Below, in pieces: positions 5,748 through 13,919 of a stretch of DNA of 44,451 bases. The stretch comes from Fimenecus sp045613065. GTDB taxonomy: Bacteria > Bacillota > Clostridia > Oscillospirales > Acutalibacteraceae. Numbering within the stretch: position 1 is the stretch's first letter; each line of letters starts with the position of its first letter. The stretch covers positions 1 to 44,451 of the forward strand of contig JAZLAH010000033.1 in NCBI GenBank assembly GCA_045613065.1. The letters run 5' to 3'. Made by a program: the position numbers and the translations under genes. The notes under the pieces were generated by a model, which saw only the letters and a program-made list of their open reading frames with translations, searched no databases and had not been told where the DNA came from.

Positions 5748-7013
5748 ATGTCAGAAAAAAGACGTGATAGAAAAGGCAGACTTCTTTGGAATGGTGAAAG
5801 CCAAAGGAAAGATGGAAAGTACGAATATAAATATATTGATGCAAAAGGTGTGAGACATTCAGCCTACAGTTGGAAACTTGTTGATACAGATAAAGTTCCC
5901 ACAGGAAAAAGATGTGAAATGAGTCTTCGTGAAATGGAAAAACGTATTCAACGAGACATTGCGGATGGAATTACAGGAGATTCAAGTTGTAAAACTTTGA
6001 ATGATTTTTGGCAGAAATATATTGATATGAAATATGAACTTAAACAATCTACACGTACAAATTACAAGTATATGTACAAAAAATATGTTTCTGAAGAATT
6101 AGGCGTAAAGAATCTTACATCAATTAAATATAGTGATATAAAAAAGTTTTATGTCTCCCTTATTAATGAGAGAGGGTTTAAACCTGCAAGTATGGAAATT
6201 ATAAATACAATTTTGCATCCGGTTTTCTCTATGGCAGTCAGGGACGGATACATTCGTGTAAATCCTTCTGCTGGAGTAATGAGTGAAATAAAGAAAAGTC
6301 ATAATTGGGAGAAAGGTAAAAGACATGCTCTCACGGTTGCCCAACAAGAGGCTTTTGTTGATTTTATATCTAATTCTTATATGTATAAAAGGTGGTTGCC
6401 TTTGTTTACGGTGTTTTTAGGAACAGGATGTCGTGTTGGGGAAATAGTAGGGTTAAGATGGGTGGATTGTGATTTTGATGAAGGAATTATCAGTATTAAT
6501 CACAATTTGATATATCGACAGCAAGATAATGGAACTTGTGAGTATCACATTACTACACCAAAGACTAAATCAGGAGAACGAATTGTACCTATGCTTGAAG
6601 ATGTCAGAAAAGCTTTACATGAAGAACGAAGATATCAAGAAGATGAAGGATTTAATGAAACTATCATTGATGGTTATTCAGGTTTTGTTTTCAAAAATAG
6701 ATTTGGTGATGTTCACTCTCGTATGGCTATCAATAGAGTGATTGACCGTATTGTAAAAGCATATAACACACAGGAAGTTGAATCTGCTAAAAAGGAAAAC
6801 CGAGAACCATTACTTCTTCCTCATTTTACGGTTCATAATTTGAGGCATACCTTTTGTACAAGGTTCTGTGAAAATGAAACTAATTTAAAGGTTATTCAAG
6901 AAATAATGGGGCATGCAGATATTACAACCACGATGGATGTTTATAACGAAGCTACAAAAGATAAGAAAAAAGAATCATTTGCCAGTCTTGAAGGAAAAAT
7001 TAAAATACGATGA
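5748..7013 (+). CDS. int: Tyrosine integrase, Tn916 Int type
   Basis: A 421-residue site-specific recombinase. The N-terminal arm-binding domain (about 5-75) has the Tn916-type start RRDRKGRLLWNGESQ. A SAM-like core-binding domain covers 82-180 and the catalytic domain 190-410. Catalytic residues are visible: Arg229 (GTGCRVGEI), Lys272 (TPKTKSG), His363 and Arg366 (HNLRH), His389 (IMGHAD) and Tyr399 (DVYNEA). CGGAGG is 7 nt before the ATG. The length and all motifs are intact, so the element could still be mobile if the left end and transfer genes exist. Confidence 0.95.
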   Translation: MSEKRRDRKGRLLWNGESQRKDGKYEYKYIDAKGVRHSAYSWKLVDTDKVPTGKRCEMSLREMEKRIQRDIADGITGDSSCKTLNDFWQKYIDMKYELKQSTRTNYKYMYKKYVSEELGVKNLTSIKYSDIKKFYVSLINERGFKPASMEIINTILHPVFSMAVRDGYIRVNPSAGVMSEIKKSHNWEKGKRHALTVAQQEAFVDFISNSYMYKRWLPLFTVFLGTGCRVGEIVGLRWVDCDFDEGIISINHNLIYRQQDNGTCEYHITTPKTKSGERIVPMLEDVRKALHEERRYQEDEGFNETIIDGYSGFVFKNRFGDVHSRMAINRVIDRIVKAYNTQEVESAKKENREPLLLPHFTVHNLRHTFCTRFCENETNLKVIQEIMGHADITTTMDVYNEATKDKKKESFASLEGKIKIR

Positions 7014-7035
7014 TTTTACGACAACTTTTACGACA
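7014..7035. repeat. Direct repeat TTTTACGACA x2 next to the int stop
   Basis: Exact 10-mers at 7014-7023 and 7026-7035, period 12. Short direct repeats beside int are typical arm-type integrase sites of Tn916-like ends. The role is inference. Confidence 0.55.
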
Positions 7036-7206
7036 TTTCAGCACTAACTTATGAAAAGTTATAAAAAGAAATGTTGTAATAAAGTACGTAGAATAGGGGA
7101 TTTAAGAAGATATGAGAATATATATCGAGTCTATAAATGAAATCCCAACAATGAAACCACTTGACTAATAAAACTTATATAACAAGTTAATAAAAGATAC
7201 AACGAC
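7036..7206. other. Noncoding right end of the element / chromosome junction
   Basis: No gene is seen. The segment holds one arm (7111-7123) of a 13-bp inverted repeat whose partner is 7237-7249. It should contain the attachment junction, which cannot be located without the left end or an empty site. Confidence 0.45.
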
Positions 7207-7249
7207 AGAGGATGGTTTATACCGTCCTCTTTTTTCATATATTCTCATA
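7111..7249. repeat. Widely spaced 13-bp inverted repeat
   Basis: TATGAGAATATAT at 7111-7123 and its exact reverse complement at 7237-7249 flank the terminator at 7207. Confidence 0.45.
7207..7235 (+). terminator. Terminator downstream of int
   Basis: A 10-bp stem with one G-U pair (7207-7216 with 7221-7230), a TTAT loop and a T run. Confidence 0.88.
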
Positions 7250-7305
7250 GCATGTGTAACAATAAAATAATACAGGAAATTGTTTAAATTTTATCGAAAA
7301 AATTA

Positions 7306-7335
7306 TTGACAAGTGAAGAATATTCGTGTTAATAT
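7306..7335 (+). promoter_or_regulatory. Promoter of the TetR gene
   Basis: Consensus TTGACA (7306-7311), an 18-bp spacer and TAATAT (7330-7335). Confidence 0.65.
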
Positions 7336-7339
7336 AATC

Positions 7340-7367
7340 TTGAAATTAAACCGTAGTTCAATTTGAA
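7340..7367 (+). promoter_or_regulatory. Candidate TetR operator
   Basis: A near-palindrome: TTGAAATTAAAC (7340-7351), CGTA, GTTCAATTTGAA (7356-7367), with 10 of 12 positions symmetrical. It lies directly after the -10 box and before the ribosome binding site of the regulator, the usual place for autorepression. Confidence 0.6.
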
Positions 7368-7391
7368 GTGCAGGTTCAAAGGAGGGGTATT

Positions 7392-8078
7392 TTGGCGAAT
7401 ATAAGAGACGAAGCTGAAACCAAGCAACTTTATAAAAGTGTTCTTACGGCTGCAACGGCACTTTTCTTAGAAAAAGGATTCGAACGAACCACTATTATGG
7501 ATATTGCAAAAGCTTCCGGAATCCCTAAAAGTAAAATTCTTTACGAAATGAAAAGTAAGGAAGATATATTGGGGATGCTTGTTACAAAATTCCTTGATGG
7601 TGTAACCGAGGCTTCTGATAGTGTATCAACAAAGCTTACTGATGACAGACTGCTGATTTTTATGACAAATGAGGTTCTGCAAATTTATATGGCAGAAATG
7701 AACGAGGATATGCGAAACCTCTATCTTGCAGCATACTCAATGCCGAAAACAAGTGAAGCAGTACTTCGTAGAAGAACGGATATGCTTTATGAAAAATTTG
7801 GTGATATGTTCCCTGACTTTGCACTCAAGGATTTTTACGAGCTTGAAATTGCTTCAATCGGTATAATGCGAGCATATATGACAGTACCATGCGATATGTA
7901 TTTTACTATTGAAGCAAAAGTCGAAAGACTTATAACGACTATGTTGCGAATCTATGAAATCGACCAGAAAATAATTGACGAAACTCAGGAGTTTATGAAA
8001 AAGGTTGATTTTGAAATCGTAGCAGAAAAAGCAGTTGCAAGTGTTTTTAAAGAACTTGCAATCAAATCAAAAAAATAA
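7392..8078 (+). CDS. TetR/AcrR-family transcriptional regulator
   Basis: A 228-residue regulator starting at TTG 7392. The GGAGGGG at 7381-7387 lies after the upstream in-frame ATG 7368, so the TTG is the better start. The N-terminal helix-turn-helix (about 12-58) reads AATALFLEKGFERTTIMDIAKASGI followed by KSKILYEMKSKEDIL. The rest is the all-helical ligand/dimer domain. A palindrome in its leader suggests autorepression. The secreted protein starts 19 bp downstream and is probably co-regulated. The ligand is unknown. Confidence 0.9.
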   Translation: MANIRDEAETKQLYKSVLTAATALFLEKGFERTTIMDIAKASGIPKSKILYEMKSKEDILGMLVTKFLDGVTEASDSVSTKLTDDRLLIFMTNEVLQIYMAEMNEDMRNLYLAAYSMPKTSEAVLRRRTDMLYEKFGDMFPDFALKDFYELEIASIGIMRAYMTVPCDMYFTIEAKVERLITTMLRIYEIDQKIIDETQEFMKKVDFEIVAEKAVASVFKELAIKSKK

Positions 8079-8097
8079 ATCAATGGAGGTATTTTTT

Positions 8098-9189
8098 ATG
8101 ACAACCAAAAAACTTTTATCAATCATTCTTTCTCTTGTAATGCTTCTTTCAGTATTATCAGTTACTGCAAGTGCAGCTGACAATGTGCTTAAACCTTATG
8201 AACGTGTAAGCGTGACAGCATCTGAAAGTACAAATCCTGTTTTCACATTTGTTTCTGAAGAAACAGTAACATACAGATTAACATCATATGCACCTGATGA
8301 AATTGACCCTTACTGTTATGTACAGACAGAAGATGGTGAAGTTGATGAAACATTTGACGACTCTGCTTTAGGGTATAATTTCTCAGATAAATTCGAATTC
8401 GAAGCAGGTGTTGTGTACTACATAACTGTATTCACATATAGTGAAGAAGAGGCAACATTTGACATCGCTCTTAATTGTGTTCATGAATGGGATGAAAATA
8501 CTTGTAATTTATGCAAAAAAGTTTGTGACCACGATGTTAATAGCACAGGATTTATGACATGCGAATGTGGTAAGGTTTCAGAAACACCTGTAATCAAACT
8601 TGGTGATACAGTTGTTGTACCTGATATGACTGAAGATTATGTTGTTAAATTCACACCTGATGAAGATGTAACAGCTATCCTTTCAAGTAATGTATATATA
8701 GAAGAAGTGCAATACGACGTCAGTGCAAAAATTTATGATTCAGAATATGAAGAGATAGCAAGCAACGATGATTTTGCTGACTCCTATGATTTCGTAATCC
8801 TCTATGAATTCACAGCTGGTGAGACTTATTTCTTTAAAATCCATACATATTACGAAGGGCTTGACGTAGTATTCTCATTAGAACGTGCAGTTCATACAAC
8901 AGATGCTGGTGAAGAACACGCTCTTGTATATGTTGATGCAACACAGGGCTCTTGTGTTGAACACGAATATTCAGAAGGCCTTTACTGTGAAGAATGTGAC
9001 GAGTATATTTTAGGTCATATTGAAGGTGATTACGGTTTTTGCCAGGATGATGACTGGGATGGCTTCTGTGACTTCTGTGGCGAAGAATTTGAATATGAAG
9101 AAGAAATCGAAATGAGTTTCATTGAACAGATTATAAGTTATATCAGATTTTTTATTACATTAATTTTTAATCTTTTTATAAATGGATGA
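8098..9189 (+). CDS. Secreted acidic protein with two PPC-like beta domains and Cys pairs
   Basis: A 363-residue protein starting at ATG 8098, with GGAGG 8 nt upstream. A signal peptide ends near TASAA (about residue 27). Two beta-rich domains (about 35-125 and 165-275) share the pattern T(Y/A)xLxS, FxF(E/T)AG and YYxxVxTY, resembling bacterial pre-peptidase C-terminal domains. Between and after them are Cys/His segments (CxxC) such as TCNLCKKVCDH and DGFCDFCGEEF that could bind zinc, although disulphides are also possible. The C-terminus (about 342-363) is a hydrophobic helix IEQIISYIRFFITLIFNLF typical of ruminococcal surface proteins. The sequence is strongly acidic. Function unknown; the link to TetR is by position. 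Confidence 0.8.
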   Translation: MTTKKLLSIILSLVMLLSVLSVTASAADNVLKPYERVSVTASESTNPVFTFVSEETVTYRLTSYAPDEIDPYCYVQTEDGEVDETFDDSALGYNFSDKFEFEAGVVYYITVFTYSEEEATFDIALNCVHEWDENTCNLCKKVCDHDVNSTGFMTCECGKVSETPVIKLGDTVVVPDMTEDYVVKFTPDEDVTAILSSNVYIEEVQYDVSAKIYDSEYEEIASNDDFADSYDFVILYEFTAGETYFFKIHTYYEGLDVVFSLERAVHTTDAGEEHALVYVDATQGSCVEHEYSEGLYCEECDEYILGHIEGDYGFCQDDDWDGFCDFCGEEFEYEEEIEMSFIEQIISYIRFFITLIFNLFING

Positions 9190-9263
9190 TAACATCAACA
9201 TTATAAATAATTTGTTTAACTTGATATTGATTTGTTGTTACAGCAAAAGATGAAGGTAATAAA

Positions 9264-9746
9264 ATGAATCAGATAAAAAAACGAGGACCACTTATATTTG
9301 CGATTGTCTTTGTAGTTATATTCTGTATAATGGTCTTTTCCGGAGACAAACTTGAACATATTGAAGATAAGAATGGTCTTGATAACTATAACCTGCAGCA
9401 AATCACCGACTATAACATAATCAATATGGATATGGGTGCAAAGAACCTTTCAGAAAAAACAAGTGCACTTTCATCTTTGCCGGAATATTCATCTAAAAAG
9501 TTTACAGGTGTTGCAGAAATCTATTCGACAAATGTTTGGGGTAATCGTTTCGATATTACTCTTTACAATTTATGGGTAGAATCAGGAAACCTCAGAGTTG
9601 TGCTTATACATAATGATGAGATAGTTCATGAATTCAAGCTTAACGAGCTTTCACAGACATATACTCTTGAAAAACCTAATGGTACAGTTTCACTTCGTAT
9701 TGCAGGTGAAAGTGCTGACTTTGAATTCAGCTATGATTTAATATGA
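9264..9746 (+). CDS. Membrane-anchored hypothetical protein
   Basis: A 160-residue protein. Residues 1-8 are positively charged, 9-26 form one hydrophobic segment (uncleaved anchor or signal), and the remainder is extracytoplasmic. The C-terminal 80 residues look like a beta-sandwich (FDITLYNLWVESGNLRVVLI, then VSLRIAGESADFEFSYDL). I do not recognise a family. AAGG lies upstream of the ATG. No terminator separates it from the secreted protein gene 74 bp upstream, so co-transcription is likely. Confidence 0.75.
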   Translation: MNQIKKRGPLIFAIVFVVIFCIMVFSGDKLEHIEDKNGLDNYNLQQITDYNIINMDMGAKNLSEKTSALSSLPEYSSKKFTGVAEIYSTNVWGNRFDITLYNLWVESGNLRVVLIHNDEIVHEFKLNELSQTYTLEKPNGTVSLRIAGESADFEFSYDLI

Positions 9747-9780
9747 AAAATGCAAATTGAATCGGTCAATTAACAAATTA

Positions 9781-9815
9781 AGGCTCTTACTGTAAAAAAA
9801 GTGAGAGTCTTTTTT
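9781..9815 (+). terminator. Terminator after the membrane-anchored protein
   Basis: A stem of 11 pairs with two G-U (9781-9791 with 9800-9810), an A-rich loop and a T run. Confidence 0.85.
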
Positions 9816-9816
9816 C

Positions 9817-9844
9817 TTGCAAATATTTATTGGTGTGATATAAT
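9817..9844 (+). promoter_or_regulatory. Promoter of the gtrA-like gene
   Basis: TTGCAA (9817-9822), a 16-bp spacer and consensus TATAAT (9839-9844). Confidence 0.65.
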
Positions 9845-9875
9845 AAAATCATAAAACGAAAAGGGGATTTTTGTA

Positions 9876-10328
9876 ATGGCAGAAAATAATAAAGCAAAGC
9901 TTACTCCAAAGGAAACAGCAATTCAGGTGGCGAAATTTGTTGCATTCTCAATGGGTGCAGGGATAATTCAGACAGTAACATTTACGTTGTTAAATGAAGT
10001 AGCACATCTTGAGTATTGGGGAAGTTACCTTACAGCGCTTGTTCTCTCAGTACTTTATAATTTTACTGTAAATCGTCGATACACATTCAAATCAGCAACA
10101 AATGTACCTGTTGCAATGCTTAAGGTTGCTATTTATTATCTGATTTTTACACCAGTATCAACATACCTTGGCAATATGGCAGAAAATGCAGGAATAAATG
10201 AATATATTGTTCTTGCAGTAACAATGCTTTGCAATATGGTAACAGAATTCCTTGTGTGCAGATTCTGGGTATATGGAAAATCAATTAATACAAATGATAT
10301 TGCTGAAAAAGATAAGGCAAAAAAATAA
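9876..10328 (+). CDS. GtrA-family membrane protein
   Basis: A 150-residue protein with four predicted membrane helices (about 17-37, 47-65, 78-98 and 112-132). It has the GtrA signatures VLYNFTVNRRYTF after helix 2 and EFLVCRFWVYG at the end of helix 4. GtrA-like proteins are thought to help move lipid-linked sugars or related polyprenyl precursors across the membrane. It has its own promoter and terminator, so no partner glycosyltransferase is seen in this window. The substrate is unknown. Confidence 0.88.
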   Translation: MAENNKAKLTPKETAIQVAKFVAFSMGAGIIQTVTFTLLNEVAHLEYWGSYLTALVLSVLYNFTVNRRYTFKSATNVPVAMLKVAIYYLIFTPVSTYLGNMAENAGINEYIVLAVTMLCNMVTEFLVCRFWVYGKSINTNDIAEKDKAKK

Positions 10329-10341
10329 TAAATAGTTTTAT

Positions 10342-10369
10342 AAAACGGGGTCTTCTGACCTCGTTTTTT
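10342..10369 (+). terminator. Terminator after gtrA-like
   Basis: An 11-bp stem with one G-U pair (10342-10352 with 10357-10367), TTCT loop and T run. Confidence 0.88.
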
Positions 10370-10444
10370 CTTTGTTAAATTATAATTTATCTAATGAAAT
10401 TGACGTTAATTTTCAATTCCCACTAAATTTATATGAATTATCTC

Positions 10445-10473
10445 TTGAATTCCTACTAATTTTGTAGTATATT
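10445..10473 (+). promoter_or_regulatory. Rrf2 gene promoter with an operator-like palindrome in the spacer
   Basis: TTGAAT (10445-10450), a 17-bp spacer and TATATT (10468-10473). The spacer contains CTACTAATTTTGTAG (10453-10467), a CTAC-N7-GTAG palindrome of the kind bound by Rrf2 proteins such as CymR and IscR. A related half site lies about 30 bp upstream (CCCACTAAATT, near 10418-10430). Autoregulation is a strong inference. Confidence 0.7.
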
Positions 10474-10516
10474 ATTCGGGTACTCGTAAACTCTAGAAAT
10501 AAAAGGTTATGATAAT

Positions 10517-10951
10517 ATGAAAATTTCAACAAAAGGCAGGTATGCACTTCGTCTTATGACCGATTTGGCAATCCATAAGGACGATGGATATATTTCAATA
10601 AAAACTGTTTCGCAAAGACAAGGGATAAGTGAAAAATATCTTGAACAGATTATTAAACTTTTGGCAAAGGAAAACCTTGTTGAAAGCATCCGTGGTGCTC
10701 AGGGTGGATATAAGCTTACTCGTGAGCCTATTGAATATACTGTTGGTGAAATTCTTCGTGTGACAGAGGGTAGTCTTGCTCCAGTAGCATGTCTTGCAAC
10801 TGATGAAAACACTTGTGAGAATTGTATGGACTGTGTGACTCTTGAAATATGGCAATGTGTCCTTGATGCAGTTAATAAGGTTGTTGATTCAATTACACTT
10901 CAGTACCTTGTAGATAAACAGAAAGAAAAGGGTAACTGCGGATGTTGTTAA
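10517..10951 (+). CDS. Rrf2-family regulator (IscR/CymR-like)
   Basis: A 144-residue regulator. The winged helix-turn-helix covers about 1-80, with the family signatures MKISTKGRYALRLM and ESIRGAQGGYKL. Cysteines at 92, 100, 103, 106 and 114 fall in the region where IscR binds a [2Fe-2S] cluster (Cys92, 98, 104 in E. coli), and the C-terminus ends in CGCC. It overlaps the MetH activation gene by 10 nt, pointing to control of methionine/sulfur genes as CymR does. The downstream Fe-S genes fit an IscR-like role equally well. The family is sure; the signal sensed is not. Confidence 0.92.
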   Translation: MKISTKGRYALRLMTDLAIHKDDGYISIKTVSQRQGISEKYLEQIIKLLAKENLVESIRGAQGGYKLTREPIEYTVGEILRVTEGSLAPVACLATDENTCENCMDCVTLEIWQCVLDAVNKVVDSITLQYLVDKQKEKGNCGCC

Positions 10952-11514
10952 ATTACGATTTGCACGAAACTGCACGATATATGGGATATAAACACGGTGC
11001 AGAACCAAGTGAAGAAATTTGTGATTTGGTTGAAAAAGCGTATGGAGAATTATGCAAAGTAATTCAGCCAAAGTACATTTATAAAGAATATGATTTTACA
11101 AGGACAGAGGATGGAATAATTGTTGATGGGATTGAGTTTAAAAGTAAAAAACTACTTTCGCATCTTCGAAATTCAACTTCAATAATTCTTTTTGGTGCAA
11201 CAATCGGTGTGGGTGCTGATACACTTGTCCGTAAATATAGCGTAACTGATGTGGCAATGACAAGTATTGCTCATTGTGTTGGTGCATCACTTGTGGAAAA
11301 TCTTTGTGATAAAGCTTGTGACGAACTTGAAAATACAATAGTAGGGGAACATCGACCTCGTTTCAGTCCTGGATATGGAGAACTTCATATTTCCTCTCAA
11401 CAAGATTTTTTTAAGCTTTTACCAATGACAACACAGCTTGGTGTAACGCTTTCAGATAATTTTATGATGACTCCAACTAAAACCGTTACAGCATTTATAG
11501 GGGTAGTAAAATGA
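10942..11514 (+). CDS. Stand-alone MetH activation-domain protein
   Basis: A 190-residue protein matching the C-terminal activation domain of cobalamin-dependent methionine synthase, which binds S-adenosylmethionine for reductive reactivation of B12. Visible signatures are ILFGATIGVG, a helical segment with a conserved Cys, and PRFSPGYGELHISSQ, matching the RxSPGYG motif of the SAM site, then QLGVTLSDNFMMTPTKTVTAFIG. In E. coli this is fused to MetH; here it is a separate gene overlapping metH by 4 nt (ATGA), so the two are made together and presumably work as a complex. Confidence 0.92.
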   Translation: MLLNYDLHETARYMGYKHGAEPSEEICDLVEKAYGELCKVIQPKYIYKEYDFTRTEDGIIVDGIEFKSKKLLSHLRNSTSIILFGATIGVGADTLVRKYSVTDVAMTSIAHCVGASLVENLCDKACDELENTIVGEHRPRFSPGYGELHISSQQDFFKLLPMTTQLGVTLSDNFMMTPTKTVTAFIGVVK

Positions 11515-13868
11515 CATTTAAAGAAAAATTTGGAAAAGAAATACTGTTTTTTGATGGTGCAATGGGCACAATGCTTCAAAAAAATGGTTTAAAAACAGGT
11601 GAATTACCTGAAAATATGAATATTACGCATCCAGAAGTGCTTATTAAAATTCACAAAGAGTATCTTCAGGCAGGATGTAATGTTATTACAACGAATACAT
11701 TTGGTGCAAATTCATTGAAATTCAGTAATGTTGAAGAAATAGTGGAATCTGCAGTGTCAATTGCAAAAAAATCTGCTGAAGATTATGACAGAGATACATT
11801 TGTAGCACTTGATATTGGTCCAATCGGCAGACTTTTAGAGCCTTGTGGTGATTTGCCATTTAACGATGCTTACGAGCTCTTTAAAGAACAAGTTATAGCA
11901 GGTGAAAAATCAGGTGCAGACCTTGTTCTGATTGAAACAATGGGCGATTTGTATGAGATCAAAGCAGCAGTTTTAGCAGCAAAAGAAAACACAAATCTTC
12001 CTGTTCTTGTATCAATGATTTTTGATGAAAAAGGAATACTCTTAACGGGTGCAGATATTAAAACTGCAGTTGTAACTCTTGAAGGTTTAGGTGTTGACGG
12101 TATCGGTATGAACTGTGGTCTCGGACCTGACCAAATGCTTCAGTTGCTTAAAGAAATGAGAGAATATTCAAGCACACCGATTTTCATTCAGCCTAATGCA
12201 GGTCTTCCTGTCAGCATAAATGGTAAGACAACATACAACGTGACTCCAAAAGAATTTGCAGAAAAACAAATGCTTATTCTCCAAAATGGTGCTTGTGCAT
12301 TAGGTGGTTGTTGTGGTACTACTCCTGAACATATAAAGGCAATGATTGACCTTTGTAAGAATGAAAACATAACTGAAATCACAAAGAAAAATTATACAGC
12401 CGTTTCTTCATATTCAAAGACAGTTTTTCTCACAGAAAAGCCTGTAATAATAGGTGAAAGAATAAATCCGACTGGTAAGAAAATGCTCAAAGAAGCACTT
12501 CGTAATAATGATATGGATTATATCTATCGTGAGGGTGTAAGTCAGACAGATGCTGGAGCAGACATTCTTGATGTGAATGTTGGACTTCCTGAAATTGATG
12601 AACCAGTTATGATGGTAAATGCTGTTAAAGGACTTCAGAGTATCCTCGATACACCATTACAGATTGATACATCTGATACGGTTGCTATGGAAAAGGCACT
12701 TCGAATTTATAACGGAAAAGCCATGATAAATTCTGTCAACGGAAAAGACGAATCAATGAATTCTGTATTTCCACTTGTGAAAAAATATGGTGGCGTAGTT
12801 GTTTGTCTTACTCTTGACGAAAACGGAATTCCTGAAACAGTAGATGGTAGAATTGCAATTGCTGAAAAAATTATAAATAGAGCAAAAGACTTTGGAATTT
12901 CAAAGAATGACCTTGTTTTTGACCCACTTTGTATGACAGTCAGTACAAATAAGGATAATGCAAAAATTACCCTTGAATGTGTGAGAAAACTTAAATACGA
13001 ATTGGGGGTCCATACTGTTCTCGGTGTTTCCAATGTGTCTTTTGGTCTTCCTAATCGTGAACTTCTCAATTCATCATTCTTTACTCTTGCATTAAGCTCA
13101 GGACTAAGTGCAGGGATTATAAACCCAAAAAGTGAAATGATGATGAATTCATATTATTCATATAATGCATTAATGGGAATGGACGATAACTTTGAAAATT
13201 ATATTTCAAATGTAACAGATACAAAAACAGAAGTGAAAAATACTGATGTTGACCTTAAAACTGCAGTTATAAAAGGACTTAAAGAGCAGGCAAAAGCCGA
13301 AACAGAAAAAGAACTCCTTACTAAAACGCCACTCCAGATAATTGACGGAATTTTAATTCCTGCTCTTGATAAAGTTGGTAATGATTTTGAAAATAACAGA
13401 GTATTTTTACCTGGTCTTTTAATGAGTGCTGAAACAGCAGGTGTAAGTTTTGAAATCATTAAAAATCATATGGCGAAAGATGGTTCAAATAACGCTAAAA
13501 AGGGTAAAATTATAATTGCAACTGTTAAAGGTGATATTCACGATATCGGTAAGAATATTGTAAAAGTTCTTCTTGAAAATTATGGTTACGATGTTATTGA
13601 CTTAGGTAAAGATGTTGTACCACAGATGATTGTAGATGCTGTTAAAACTCATAATGTAAAGCTAGTGGGACTTTCAGCACTGATGACAACAACGGTTCCT
13701 GCAATGGAGGAAACTATTCGACTTTTGAATGAGCAGACAGATGGTGTTTGTGTAATGGTCGGTGGTGCAGTATTGACAGAGGAATATGCAAAGATGATTG
13801 GTGCAGACTTTTACGGAAAAGATGCTATGTCGTCTGTAAGAATTGCTGAAAAATTCTTTGCAGATTAG
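11511..13868 (+). CDS. metH: Cobalamin-dependent methionine synthase lacking the activation domain
   Basis: A 785-residue enzyme that moves methyl from methyltetrahydrofolate to homocysteine via B12. Domains in order: homocysteine-binding barrel (about 1-290) with zinc ligands Cys202, Cys267 and Cys268 (MNCGLG, GGCCGTTPEH); pterin-binding barrel (about 310-570; VIIGERINPTGKK, QIDTSD, DPLCMTV); B12 cap helices (about 590-660); B12-binding domain (about 662-785) with the cobalt-ligand His677 in GDIHDIGKNIV. The usual C-terminal activation domain is absent and is supplied by the gene just upstream. It is followed by a noncoding gap with a new promoter. Confidence 0.96.
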   Translation: MTFKEKFGKEILFFDGAMGTMLQKNGLKTGELPENMNITHPEVLIKIHKEYLQAGCNVITTNTFGANSLKFSNVEEIVESAVSIAKKSAEDYDRDTFVALDIGPIGRLLEPCGDLPFNDAYELFKEQVIAGEKSGADLVLIETMGDLYEIKAAVLAAKENTNLPVLVSMIFDEKGILLTGADIKTAVVTLEGLGVDGIGMNCGLGPDQMLQLLKEMREYSSTPIFIQPNAGLPVSINGKTTYNVTPKEFAEKQMLILQNGACALGGCCGTTPEHIKAMIDLCKNENITEITKKNYTAVSSYSKTVFLTEKPVIIGERINPTGKKMLKEALRNNDMDYIYREGVSQTDAGADILDVNVGLPEIDEPVMMVNAVKGLQSILDTPLQIDTSDTVAMEKALRIYNGKAMINSVNGKDESMNSVFPLVKKYGGVVVCLTLDENGIPETVDGRIAIAEKIINRAKDFGISKNDLVFDPLCMTVSTNKDNAKITLECVRKLKYELGVHTVLGVSNVSFGLPNRELLNSSFFTLALSSGLSAGIINPKSEMMMNSYYSYNALMGMDDNFENYISNVTDTKTEVKNTDVDLKTAVIKGLKEQAKAETEKELLTKTPLQIIDGILIPALDKVGNDFENNRVFLPGLLMSAETAGVSFEIIKNHMAKDGSNNAKKGKIIIATVKGDIHDIGKNIVKVLLENYGYDVIDLGKDVVPQMIVDAVKTHNVKLVGLSALMTTTVPAMEETIRLLNEQTDGVCVMVGGAVLTEEYAKMIGADFYGKDAMSSVRIAEKFFAD

Positions 13869-13890
13869 TGCTATTTGTACATTGTTATAA

Positions 13891-13919
13891 TTGACAAAAT
13901 TTTACAGTAGTAGTATCAT
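13891..13919 (+). promoter_or_regulatory. Promoter of the nifS-iscU-nadA-mnmA unit
   Basis: Consensus TTGACA (13891-13896), a 17-bp spacer and TATCAT (13914-13919), about 70 bp before the desulfurase start. Confidence 0.75.

Larger units (their letters stand above)
1..7100. mobile_element. Right-hand part of a Tn916-like integrative element carrying an agr system
   Basis: The order zinc-ribbon protein, sigma-region-4-like protein, excisionase, integrase matches the int-proximal end of Tn916-family elements. The integrase and excisionase resemble the Tn916 proteins, and the agr genes sit inboard of them as cargo. The DNA is visibly more A+T rich than the core genes after 10 kb. The left end is outside the window. 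The right end must lie between the int stop (7013) and the chromosomal TetR promoter (about 7306), but no core att duplication can be proven from one end. Boundaries are approximate. Confidence 0.7.

Noticed and set aside
8035..8097. Longer N-terminus for the secreted protein
   Set aside because: It overlaps the end of the TetR gene; GGAGG and the signal peptide fit ATG 8098.
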